From Spongilla lacustris (lineage: Eukaryota > Porifera > Demospongiae > Spongillida > Spongillidae), in assembly GCA_949361645.1 (NCBI GenBank), contig OX442428.1:7414964-7478963 (forward strand): DNA of 64,000 nucleotides, read 5' to 3'. Below the pieces are notes generated by a model that made no database searches, was not told where the DNA came from, and worked only from the letters and a program-made list of their open reading frames with translations. This document shows positions 31,801 to 38,881 of the stretch, piece after piece; the first letter of the stretch is position 1, and each line of letters starts with the position of its first letter. The translations under genes were made by a program, and so were the position numbers.

Positions 31801-34746
31801 CCATCAAATACCTACAGCGTAGTAAAACTGCCGACCAGGGCCGTAGAAAACGTTTTTTTCTTTGGGGGTGCAGAAAAATGGAAAGGTGGGGGAGATATAG
31901 TACATGTAGTAGTTGTATATTAGTCTTCTGCAATAAGTAATTATGGCAAAAAATATTGAAGGCAAAATGACAAAACTGCCTGCCTGCTTGAATAAATTCG
32001 TTTCCTACGAGGCCTCATGGGCATGTAGAATGATGCACCAGTTCAGTCTGTTTTGGTACTTCTCATTCATGAATGGATGATTGAATGGGGATATAGAGCA
32101 TTTAAATTTTAGCTCTCTCCTCAGCGGGGCAAAACAGTACACATTTCCGTTGATTTTTAGGAAATCATATTGCTGCCATATGAACTGCATGGTGGTGACA
32201 TACAGATTGGCAGTCCATATAAGCATGAGAATTTAGCATTTGCCTTTTTCAGTGTTGAACCCAGTTGAGGAGAACAGGCTGCCCTGTTACTGGCATTCAG
32301 TTATAAACAACTGTAGCACAATAAAAGCAGAGGACACTATCATCTTCTTGGACCATAGGTACACACTACAAAATGTTGTCAAACCAAACTTTTTCATTCC
32401 ATTGGTTTAAAGTGTGGATGGCTTGAAGACCAAACCATGCAAGATTTCAAGCCAATCTTTTCAAATTCAAAACGTAACATATATTGGTTTGTGGTTTTGT
32501 AATAGTCAATAAATATTGTTTTCTAAGTTGAGGTCTTAGATGTGGTCACAATGAAATTTTGTTTATGTGTGGAATGAAGGGCAAGGCGTACTGAAGCCAA
32601 GTTCATGTAATTGGTATAATATTTCAAAGCTACATGGTCATGTCCCAAAAATACTTTGGTAGCTGTAAAAACCTATTTGACATGGTGAGATGGATCACGG
32701 ATGCTGGGGGATGGAAAGCATATATTCAAGTCGCATTTGGCAAAGCGTTTTTTTTCCAATCCTAAATGACTGATTCAAAATTCAAACCAATGAAAAGTAA
32801 ACCAATGAAGAGTAAACCAACAGATCTTGATTTTAACCATAATCTGAGTATGTTAGCAACCTAATTATTTGCAGTGTATAGCATGCGTGTTGCATGTTGT
32901 GACCCAAAAGTACGCTTAGAAAAATAGAAATTGAGCTGATTTGGTGTCCCCCTGTAAGTGGCAGGACAGGTTGAGTACATGAATGTATGTACATGTATAA
33001 TATTATAATAATAATTATATATATATATATAATAATAATAATTATATATATATATACAATAATTATATACATAACCATCTACAGGTATATTGAAGCACAT
33101 AAATTCCATGAACTCTCATGCACAATCTCCAATAACAGGTAGATGCATATGGTAGGCTGTTGAGCAAGTACCAGGCTATGTGGTTCTGGGATTGCAACAG
33201 ACCTCACAGCATCTTAGAGCTCACAGGAACTACCGCTAAGTCCATGCAGGATTTTTGAAATGCACATACATGTACTAGCTTAAGCACACTTTCTTTGCAG
33301 AGTCACACACGTATAGAATCGAGCAATGAACAGCAAAAGAACAGTTATCATTATACATGTACAATATAAAAAGCTAGTTTTAAATATACGTGTAATTTAT
33401 ATACTTAGCGTCAAGTTATACCGCCAATACAAGGATACCGCTATTTTTTTATTTTAAGGTCTCCTAAAAATTTGGGGGTGCTTCAGCACCCCGGCCAAGC
33501 ACCCTGTTGTCTACGGCCTTGGGCCCCAGCATGGAAGAAGAAATGTAATTGTAGATGAGTACTGACAAGTCGAACCTAGAACTTCAGGTATTCATCAGAC
33601 ATGCTCATCAGAGGCTGGAGAAATGTGGTACCCCCCCCCCCCCCCTCCAAATGAGGAAATGTAGTACCAATGAAATGAGAACGTTATGTACACATGTACA
33701 TGTGCATGTAGTAGATGCTTCATTAAATAAACCATGGAAAAAAAAAAGTATGACATCTAACTTACATGCCAGTTGTATATTCAATGTATCAGTGCCAACA
33801 GCTCCGAAGTTATCGTTGCACAGGATTGTGGTCCCATTGTAATATTGAGGAGTGGGTATGGTGAGGACAGAGGTGTAGCATGTTCCACTGATGTTGGTCA
33901 TCACAGCAGAGAGGTTACCACATGACACTACTGTTGGGTTCAGTGGTTGGCCTGCTCCTTGTGTGAGTGTGATTGTATTATTACTAAGACCAGATGGGGT
34001 ACACTGGAAGCCAGACCCACTCCACTGCGTAGTCACAGTAATAAAAGCTGAAGTGATGGCACAGGTGTAGGCGATGTTGTCCCCAGGACAGAGGAGTGTT
34101 CTCATTGGTGGGTAGTTGATGTTAAACGATGGACAGGCAGCTGCATAGCAAGTATATAACCAGTACATAAATAGATGCAAGAATAATCCAGATGTGACAC
34201 TGTACATGTATTTCAGACACAGAAACTAACAGTGGGGCAATAAAAGAATGGGACAGTGCACCAGCCATGGATTATGATAAACTGTTTATGTATATTACAT
34301 GTAAGCATATCATCAGAAGGTATAGCCCTACAGTAATAAATGTATGTAAGGTATAGCCCACCTACACAGTAATACATGTATGTAGGGTATAGGCCTACAT
34401 GCACAGTTTATAATACAAAGGGTATTTAAGGCCTACATATGCACATGTACATATGTACATGCGCATGGGTTTATTCGAAATGGGCGGGTGAATAAACGAT
34501 TGATCGTGGGTCATTCAAGGATTTACACAAGAGTGCTGTACCTTGGGGTAGGCTATGGGATAGGCAAACGGTTACCACAACGCGCACGATTCCCATCAAG
34601 ATTCAAATATCGATTGTAGTAAGAGGGCCAACACTAAGGTACAGTGTACTAAACATACCATCAGCTTCATAAACATGAGACAGCATGATAGTAACACTTG
34701 ACCACACTACCACCTGTTGGAAGGGAGATAAGGAATACAAGTACAT
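11491..34746 (-). CDS. Gene B: complete receptor-type protein tyrosine phosphatase (22 exons)
   Basis: Exons 5' to 3': 34659-34746, 33766-34140, 29101-29361, 28260-28664, 27729-27989, 22014-22761, 21806-21894, 21093-21184, 20695-20782, 20379-20455, 20060-20096, 19727-19824, 19461-19589, 18485-18784, 17200-17343, 16763-16862, 16609-16682, 16083-16217, 14655-14804, 13874-14025, 11706-11841, 11491-11565. All junctions have GT/AG and every phase agrees; the sum is 4014 nt (1337 residues and a stop). Rough residue map: signal peptide 1-29, Ig 30-154, FN3 155-241, Ig 242-376, FN3 377-463, Ser/Thr stalk and TM 464-712, juxtamembrane 713-772, D1 773-1063, D2 1064-1337. It should dephosphorylate phosphotyrosine at the inner face of the plasma membrane under control of a cell-contact ectodomain. 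The long intron from 22762 to 27728 makes the ectodomain link the least certain join, although its phase fits. Confidence 0.85.
11845..12582. repeat. 12-bp homopurine repeat (GGGGAGAAGGAA)n, about 60 copies
   Basis: It is pure purine on the plus strand, so pure pyrimidine on the gene strand, starting a few bases from the 3' splice site of the D2 P-loop exon (right end 11841). A few units have five G or lack AA. The long open frames here (up to 304 codons) are repeat artefacts. Mirror-symmetric homopurine tracts like this can form triplex DNA. Confidence 0.95.
12795..13495. repeat. ~22-24-bp minisatellite, about 30 copies (gene B intron 20)
   Basis: Units GTGTGTAGTGAGGGCTGCCA repeat with GAGGG/GAGGA and GTGTGTGT length variants across 700 bp. 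Long frames over it on both strands are artefacts. Confidence 0.9.
14212..14652. repeat. ~26-bp minisatellite abutting the D2 exon 19 donor
   Basis: About 16 units read, on the minus strand, GAGTCCTTATGTAACAG then CCATGGGG. The array begins at the splice donor of exon 19, which itself reads CCATGTCT|GTGAGTCCTTAT, so the unit looks like a copy of that exon/intron junction. Confidence 0.85.
15860..16080. repeat. Microsatellites in gene B intron 18
   Basis: (CA)n-type runs at 15999-16078 end against the donor of exon 18 at 16081-16082. Intron 18 also holds mixed ATGTACATGT motifs and more CA at 15275-15360, and three 18-bp units (CAGCACTTAACCATTAAT) at 15017-15077. Confidence 0.75.
16880..17095. 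repeat. ~24-bp G-rich minisatellite (gene B intron 15)
   Basis: Units GGGGACCAGGGAGGGTGTGG repeat about nine times just upstream, on the gene strand, of D2 exon 16. Confidence 0.8.
17200..20782 (-). CDS. Gene B exons 9-15: phosphatase domain D1, predicted active
   Basis: Exons: 20695-20782 ([11 protein letters not shown], the N-R-Y substrate loop region with Phe in place of Tyr), 20379-20455 ([24 protein letters not shown]), 20060-20096 ([13 protein letters not shown]), 19727-19824 ([16 protein letters not shown]), 19461-19589 (KCERYWP), 18485-18784 ([13 protein letters not shown] with the general-acid Asp, then [10 protein letters not shown] with the nucleophile Cys and Arg), 17200-17343 (LLVQAD joined to [10 protein letters not shown]). 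All catalytic residues of a classical PTP are present. Exon 14 uses an acceptor 35 bases upstream of the obvious one, because only this keeps frame. It adds a short TASPSSTPL insert before the WPD strand. Confidence 0.92.
17445..17672. repeat. ~30-bp minisatellite, about 8 copies (gene B intron 14)
   Basis: Units around AGAGTACCCCATATAAGCCC followed by CTCCCCCCAC. Small length changes occur in the C run. Confidence 0.85.
18020..18345. repeat. 30-bp minisatellite, about 11 copies (gene B intron 14)
   Basis: The unit AGAGCTGAGGTCACTGTAGC plus CAGCACCAC repeats from 18020. The leftmost units carry TTAAG in place of TGAGG, so the array has a gradient of variants. Confidence 0.9.
18785..18905. 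repeat. ~27-bp pyrimidine-rich (minus strand) minisatellite before D1 exon 14
   Basis: Four units around GGAGGAGGTGTACAGGGAAA lie directly upstream, on the gene strand, of the WPD/P-loop exon and form its polypyrimidine tract. Confidence 0.75.
21093..21184 (-). CDS. Gene B exon 8: juxtamembrane to D1 entry helix
   Basis: It encodes [20 protein letters not shown], then [10 protein letters not shown], the wedge/alpha1 region that starts RPTP D1 domains (PIxxFxxHVxxL...FxxEF). The donor is GTACGT. Confidence 0.9.
21258..21487. repeat. 30-bp minisatellite, about 7.7 copies (gene B intron 7)
   Basis: Units of TGATGTTACATGTAATCAGT plus ten bases repeat exactly every 30 bp, with almost no divergence. 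Frames crossing it ([10 protein letters not shown]) are artefacts. Confidence 0.9.
21806..21894 (-). CDS. Gene B exon 7: juxtamembrane segment
   Basis: It joins the TM exon in phase 2 to give [16 protein letters not shown], a basic stop-transfer sequence right after the helix, then [14 protein letters not shown]. The donor is T|GTGAGC. Confidence 0.75.
22014..22761 (-). CDS. Gene B exon 6: Ser/Thr/Ala stalk and transmembrane helix
   Basis: The exon encodes [12 protein letters not shown], then about 200 residues of Thr/Ser/Pro/Ala repeats ([15 protein letters not shown]) that should be heavily O-glycosylated. Then come [19 protein letters not shown] and [10 protein letters not shown], a strong single TM with GxxxG-like spacing. 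The acceptor CCCAACAG at 22762 is chosen over the one six bases later because it has the better pyrimidine tract and is the only one in phase 1 with the FN3 exon. Confidence 0.85.
22880..23020. repeat. Pair of opposed poly-G and poly-C tracts
   Basis: About 20 G at 22893-22913 and about 20 C at 22999-23018 bracket a ~90-bp GC-rich core with partial inverted symmetry (GGGCACCAAGGG and CTTGGGGGCCCC). It may be a small GC-rich foldback element. Confidence 0.5.
23336..23353 (-). other. Short exon-like element upstream of the gene B stalk (copy 1 of a dispersed 5' module)
   Basis: The minus strand reads ATGGCGCTCAAATTGTGG followed by a perfect donor GTAAGT. The same element with the same donor occurs at 42767-42784 and 61733-61750 and, with a shifted donor, at 35141-35157. 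It could be a tiny first exon (MALKLW) or an internal exon in another frame (DGAQIVG). It is not needed in the gene B model. Confidence 0.35.
23720..23950 (-). other. Dispersed repeat carrying an open frame of unknown origin
   Basis: An uninterrupted 75-codon frame (start [19 protein letters not shown]) ends with [14 protein letters not shown] related peptide, NDIHDTAQILYE, is encoded on the plus strand at 44850-44885, and nucleotide-level relatives occur at 3650-3830 and 31725-31850. Probably a fragment of a transposon ORF; I do not recognise the family. Confidence 0.4.
23925..24297. repeat. Two tandem copies of a ~190-bp unit
   Basis: 23925-24110 and 24115-24297 share long blocks such as TATATCTTTGTC, AAGCCTGATGTTAG and CTTTCTGCCGAGTTTGTT. 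The unit also resembles 3880-3960. Confidence 0.7.
24440..24590 (+). mobile_element. Retroelement pol C-terminal fragment
   Basis: The plus strand codes [36 protein letters not shown]. The same motif is at 43089-43440 (minus) and near 61950-62200 (plus). This block follows the reverse transcriptase in a common invertebrate LINE-like polyprotein; exact clade not assigned. Confidence 0.5.
24756..25575. mobile_element. 820-bp MITE with about 32-bp TIRs, TA target site
   Basis: The left end reads CAGGGTCTTCACGAAAGAAT and the right end is its near-perfect inverse complement (CCGGGTCTTCACGAAAGAAC when reversed). TA flanks both ends, as expected for Tc1/mariner-type insertion. The interior is AT-rich without a transposase, so the element is non-autonomous. 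It lies in gene B intron 5. Confidence 0.85.
27041..27283. mobile_element. Foldback MITE, diverged copy
   Basis: The two halves are imperfect inverted repeats starting around GTAAATAAAAACCATTCTCT, with AGAAAGTTGGTGGCATAT next. The same ends and arm sequence occur in the better preserved element at 43665-43948. Confidence 0.75.
27729..27989 (-). CDS. Gene B exon 5: FN3 domain 2 (duplicate of exon 3)
   Basis: The FN3 sequence is the same as exon 3 with a handful of substitutions ([44 protein letters not shown]). Phase 1 on both sides allows splicing to the stalk exon at 22761. Confidence 0.9.
28260..28664 (-). CDS. Gene B exon 4: Ig-like domain 2
   Basis: It contains [34 protein letters not shown] and, after a Pro/Ser loop, [13 protein letters not shown]. 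The start uses the acceptor CTCCCAG at 28665, because only this one fits phase 1. It is clearly homologous to the Ig exon of gene D (LPCQANGQPC...ICPNATVQLTC). Confidence 0.8.
29101..29361 (-). CDS. Gene B exon 3: FN3 domain 1
   Basis: Landmarks are [52 protein letters not shown] and [10 protein letters not shown]. It is 261 nt, a whole FN3 in one phase-1 exon. It is nearly identical to exon 5 (27729-27989) including flanking intron, which shows a recent duplication. Confidence 0.9.
29362..33765. other. Gene B intron 2: transposon scraps, no exon recognised
   Basis: About 4.4 kb without a convincing exon. 30958-31340 on the plus strand looks like a decayed basic ORF (start [16 protein letters not shown]). 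31725-31850 resembles the dispersed repeat of 23740-23900. 33000-33060 is AT dinucleotide-rich and 33629-33645 is poly-C. 33460-33520 reads like the end of a MITE (GGGGGTGC...GTCTACGGCC). Confidence 0.5.
33766..34140 (-). CDS. Gene B exon 2: Ig-like domain 1
   Basis: The exon begins [11 protein letters not shown] and contains [21 protein letters not shown] and [13 protein letters not shown], giving the Cys-Trp-Cys skeleton of an Ig fold with extra Cys. It is 375 nt, phase 1 on both sides. The motif CPGD/CPN before the first core Cys recurs in all Ig exons of this window. Confidence 0.75.
34659..34746 (-). CDS. Gene B exon 1: signal peptide
   Basis: ATG at 34746 starts [11 protein letters not shown], then the hydrophobic core [11 protein letters not shown] and a polar end before the Ig exon (ACPSF). 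The donor is G|GTATGT, phase 1, matching the acceptor at 34141. A second in-frame Met lies inside the core, but the longer form has the better n-region. Confidence 0.55.
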
Positions 34747-34899
34747 GTAGGCCTACCGAGTCGATTGAATATCACTTACGATCGCTGTCAATCTCATGTT
34801 TGCAAAGGTTCTGGTACATGTACAGATTGCATGGTCATGTGATTGCACAGGTATGCAATGAATATCATATTAAAGTACAAAGTACGTGCTAGCCGATAC

Positions 34900-35284
34900 A
34901 CTAATTATTTCAGTGCTGTACTTCCGGAATCCGCCCCAGCTGTTAAGGGCCAACTGACAGTCTCTGCACACAGTGACACTGATCAAACAGTTCGACCGTA
35001 TACGTACATTCACTCATTTATTGAGAGACGGCAGGGCACAGTGCAGTCAAGCTAGGGCGACCTGTGATCGAAAAAGGAAGCGAAGGATGCCACACCTATC
35101 GCCTTATTATGCTCTCATAACCGCAATGTTGAAACTTAACCACATTTTGAGCGCCATTGACAGTATAGTCAGGTCCTGGTGCTATAGCCCGGCAAACCTG
35201 CCCTGATGATATATCCTGATCGCAGGTCCATAGGCAAACTTGCATGTTGCTTGTGACATTACAGTACGTTGTGAATCCACTCAC
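34900..35284 (-). other. Dispersed 5'-module copy 4 and decayed exon upstream of gene B
   Basis: It matches 23170-23360, 42580-42790 and 61560-61760 (CTCATAACCGCAATG, GAGCGCCAT). On the minus strand a 62-codon frame ends GPDYTVNGAQNV. The donor after ATGTG is GTTAAG rather than GTAAGT. It lies just upstream of gene B exon 1. Confidence 0.4.
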
Positions 35285-35634
35285 CCCTATAACTTGATTC
35301 TGGGAGTGAGCTCAACTGTGGGTTCTCAGCAGCAAAGAAAGAAAGTGTCAAGATGACCAAGAATGGCCCAAAGTGCAAGGAACTTGGAGAGTGCATGCAT
35401 TCCCCTATCTGAAGAGACTTGCATATTGTGGTTGGGGAGAAAAGCAGGAGGATAGCAGTAGGGTCAGCCTCCAATGAAGCCGGACATGTATAATAGACTA
35501 AGCCTGACAGTAATGTGGGAGGATGCTCGGGCTAGATCCAGCTGGCCTGTTAGCTGTATGCTTGTGTGTTATCATGTAACATATTCAAACATATATTGTA
35601 ACATGATGTAAAATTGGAGTTCCAGGTTGCCTTA

Positions 35635-35765
35635 AAATGGTGGCTTGGGTTGGACACATCGTCGCATCAATGCTGCCCTTACTGCCCTGACCACCAGCTG
35701 GACCCTCTGGGGCATCATGCTGTGATGTGCAAAGGGGGTGGTGATGTTATTTAGAGATGTTTTTG
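35635..35765 (+). mobile_element. LINE zinc-knuckle fragment
   Basis: The plus strand reads WLGLDTSSHQCCPYCPDHQ, LDPLGHHAVMCKGGGDVI: the CCHC knuckle and GGDV motif of the R2/R4-like LINEs at 4.6-10 kb, then a stop. Confidence 0.75.
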
Positions 35766-35820
35766 CCCAGTTTTGTCATGGGTCTGTGGCTGACAGTTCT
35801 CTCAGTAGGCGATTGTGTAT

Positions 35821-35890
35821 AGCGCGCGAAGCGCGCAGTACGGCGCCGAAGGCGCCTCGTCCGCGAAGCGGACTCGGGACGAGGCTGTTC
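35821..35890. other. Three consecutive GC-rich hairpins with GAA loops
   Basis: In order: GCGCGC-GAA-GCGCGC, GGCGCC-GAA-GGCGCC and GTCCGC-GAA-GCGGAC, each a perfect 6-bp stem with the same GAA loop. The third sits inside a longer CTCGTCC/GGACGAG pairing. The region is followed by short direct repeats (GGGGGAACAGCCTT, 36003-36037). Confidence 0.8.
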
Positions 35891-36104
35891 AATTTTTTTC
35901 GGGTGCTCGTTTTTCGAAATGAAGAGTGTCTGGTTAGCACCCGGGGTGTAATTTGACCCCGGATTCGGCTTTCGGGTGGTAATTTGACCCCCAATATGCG
36001 GAACAGCCTTGGGGGAACAGCCTTGGGGGAACAGCCTTGTCAACATTTTTACCCTAAATACTTCAATATCCTAGTGCTGCTAATGTTTATTCTAAGGTTA
36101 CCGT

Positions 36105-36374
36105 TTAGGCCAGCGGGCATCCTAGTGCCCAACTGGGTGATTGGCTACTCTTTGATTTAACAGTGGTCTCTCCCATTAACTCCACTGCTCTGGCATTGCA
36201 GTGAACTAAGGTGAGGTTCAGTTTCTGGTAGATGCTTGCATTGGCCTTTGAATTGTTGCACTGCAACCACAAAGCCAGATGGGCAGCCAGCCGAGAAATG
36301 AGATCCTTTGCATTGTGCTTGTATACTTTGGCTTTCCTAGCTGCCCACCAACTTCTGACTCCCACTTCATTCAA
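36105..36374 (-). mobile_element. LINE 3'-end fragment
   Basis: The minus strand codes ISRLAAHLALWLQCNNSKA, IYQKLNLTLVHCNARAVELM, matching the terminal LINE motif (ASRLA..., LYSRLNLHLVRANA). An upstream frame break is evident. A further scrap on the plus strand at 36540-36600 reads AITLQKNNACAMIARQPLV. Confidence 0.6.
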
Positions 36375-36969
36375 TGCACCGTGCTAGGTTTCAGCATTCA
36401 GTGGGCGAGGGCTGAAGTGGGTTTTTGTTTTAATATGCAGTGTGTTGGTGTGTGGGTGTGGTGAGGGTAGAGTTTGATGCTGTCTTGCATTTATCCGTGT
36501 GCGCATTCTCTTGTAATGTAAGTCAGTGTCTTGTTGGCTATATCAAAGGCTAGCTATTGCATTACAGAAGAACAATGCCTGTGCGATGATTGCAAGGCAG
36601 CCTCTTGTTTAGTGTAGTTATTATGTTTGTTGTTGTGCCTGTGGTTAATGCGCATGTTGCTTGCAATCCTGCCATTCCATCATTCTATTGTAAATAATCA
36701 TAAATGCACACAATATAACATCCCTGATATTATTTTATTATACAAACGACCATGTACAAAACTACCTTAACCCTCAAGCTGGTCCATTATTGTGGCTTCT
36801 GAAATTGACCTTGACCTTGCATACAGAGGTGAGTCATATAAGAATCCAAAAGCATCGGTTGAAGGTACATACATGTAGTAGTAGGTGATAGAGATAGGGC
36901 CACCCTGCTCTGCCAAATGTTATTACAGTTGAATCCGCTCTGTATCCCTTAACGCTAGGATCTTTCTAC

Positions 36970-37108
36970 TCAACTTGAAAACCGTTATACCCACCACTTT
37001 GTCAAACTCAACTTGAAAACCGTTACCCACCACTTTGTCAAACTCAACTTGAAAACCGTTACCCACCACTTTGTCAAACTCAACTTGAAAACCGTTACCC
37101 ACCACTTA
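36970..37108. repeat. 36-bp minisatellite, about four copies
   Basis: Units TCAACTTGAAAACCGTTACC followed by CACCACTTTGTCAAAC repeat almost exactly. The surroundings (36400-37310) hold no gene that I can support. Confidence 0.9.
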
Positions 37109-37439
37109 TGGTTTAACATGGTTTATCATAAACCACGAACATGCTACCCTTTATGCTTACTGGCTGCTAGTGGGCCCTTCCATCTGTTTGGGTTTTGCAC
37201 TTTGACCGGCCCCCAATAATAGTAGCCATTAGGTGGTGTCTGGGGCAGGACATATTAGGCAGGACCATGTCCCCTATTGCCATGACATGAGTCACATGAC
37301 CTGACCTATAGGCATTGTGAAGATGTTATACTACAATGACAATACAAATTTTTTTTTTTCATTACTAAGAATAATAATAACAACTAACACATACAATACC
37401 ATATATTCACATAAAAAGAATTTAAAAAGGAAAAAAAAT

Positions 37440-37700
37440 ATGAGAGGCTATTGTGCAAATAGAAGGGCTTCTCTTGGCACCAGGTCAAGAGGAGGTTGTG
37501 TAGCAGACATATACATGTGATATAATAATGACCAAGGCAGCATCTCAACCATATGATGGTTAAGCTACAGGCCTGGTTCCATTTAGCAGAGAGCAGAGAG
37601 GCCAGGTGCTTATAGCTTGTTGTGGCTTGAGGCCCAAGGCCACCAGTACAAGAGGGAATAAGTGGAGCAAAAGAGGCATGTGCAAATTCTCTAGTATGAT
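37440..37700 (-). mobile_element. Retroelement pol C-terminal fragment
   Basis: The minus strand reads FAHASFAPLIPSCTGGLGPQ, ATTSYKHLASLLSAKWNQAC, SLTIIWLRCCLG, matching the block that follows RT in a widespread invertebrate LINE-like polyprotein (REVEHASFTPLVFS...GGLG...KRLA..L). A decayed counterpart is in the second block near 58000. A scrap at 37855-37917 (plus) resembles an RT motif. Confidence 0.5.
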
Positions 37701-38609
37701 TCACTGGTGCACTACATCAAATCCAAGTACATTGGGTGGATGAGGACAGATGTGACAGTATGCCGGCATATACAAAGTGCCTAATTTAAAGACAAGCTGC
37801 TGTACTTATAATGAATGCAAACTTCAGTGGTACAATGGTGGCCAAGAGCCCACATGAGCCGGATGTCCTCCTTAGCCCCCTGCTGTTCGCCTCAGTACTC
37901 CAATGGCTAGTCTGAAGTAAGATGTGATACAAATGCACTTTTATAGGTTAGATAATGATGGAGCCTGGTCCTCACTGGCATTTAATGGGTCCTTCTCTTG
38001 GCCTGCTATCATCCTGTGCTGCACTACAGTCCCAGAAATTGGATGCACATGTTAATTGATGCCACAATGAATAGAATACATGGTCACACCAAGAATGCCA
38101 AGATGTGACAAAGGTTGGGAAAGTTTGGTATGTACATGGCAAAAGGCACTTTTAAATAGCAGTTCCTGCACCAATTGCTGCTTGCAAAGCAGTAATCGGA
38201 AGGACAGATTATGTTACTGTGATACCTGCTACGTAGCTATAGGTGGACATAACTATTGCCATTGCCCCCCCCCCCCCCCCCCCCCCCCACTTGATCACAC
38301 CAGCGGAGCCTTCCAAATATTACCACCCCTTGCTGGGTGGCGAGTGCATGAAATAATATTCATATCCACTCTTTTTCACAAAGCAATACATGTATGCACT
38401 ATTAACGTGTTTATCTGTCTACATATTACCTCAAACAACGGTTAGTGTGTCGTATTTCACACATGTACACAACAATTATGCAAACACTACAGAGCTATTA
38501 TTTACCACACACTAGAAGTCGTAATACTATTGTTATTAGGTTTTAATCAAATCACTTAATATAAAACACCACACAGCCCAATCACTTCACACTATCACTA
38601 CATTAGGTG

Positions 38610-38881
38610 CTATGAAGTATGTGATCCATACGCAGTGTTTGTATTCATCTCCATGACACCTCCTGTCATCTTCTTATTAGTGCCCACCTCATCATACACA
38701 GTGGCAGGATCAGCATGTGAACTAGGTTTGTATGATTCTTTGGACCTTCTTGAAATGTAGGAGAGAACAGAAGCCACCAACACTCCAAGAGAGAAGGACA
38801 CCACAAAGGTGACAGAGACTGATACACCAACTGCTGTACCAACTGCAGCTGTGCAAGTGTCAGCTGCCATCATTGATGGAC
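38610..38881 (-). CDS. Gene C last exon: transmembrane helix and cytoplasmic tail
   Basis: Reads GPSMMAADTCTAAVGTAVGV, a helix SVSVTFVVSFSLGVLVASVL, the basic stop-transfer YISRRSKESYKP, then tail motifs ATVYDEVGTN and NTAYGSHTS before TAG. The two tail Tyr (YDEV, AYGS) could be phosphorylated and would suit SH2-type binding; this is inference. The acceptor CCCTTCAG at 38882 is the first unit of a 59-copy array. The exon is almost identical to 59006-59277. Confidence 0.85.

Noticed and set aside
34819..34900. Alternative start of gene B further upstream
   Set aside because: Frames here lack a hydrophobic start and no donor in the required phase was found. The ATG at 34746 is better.
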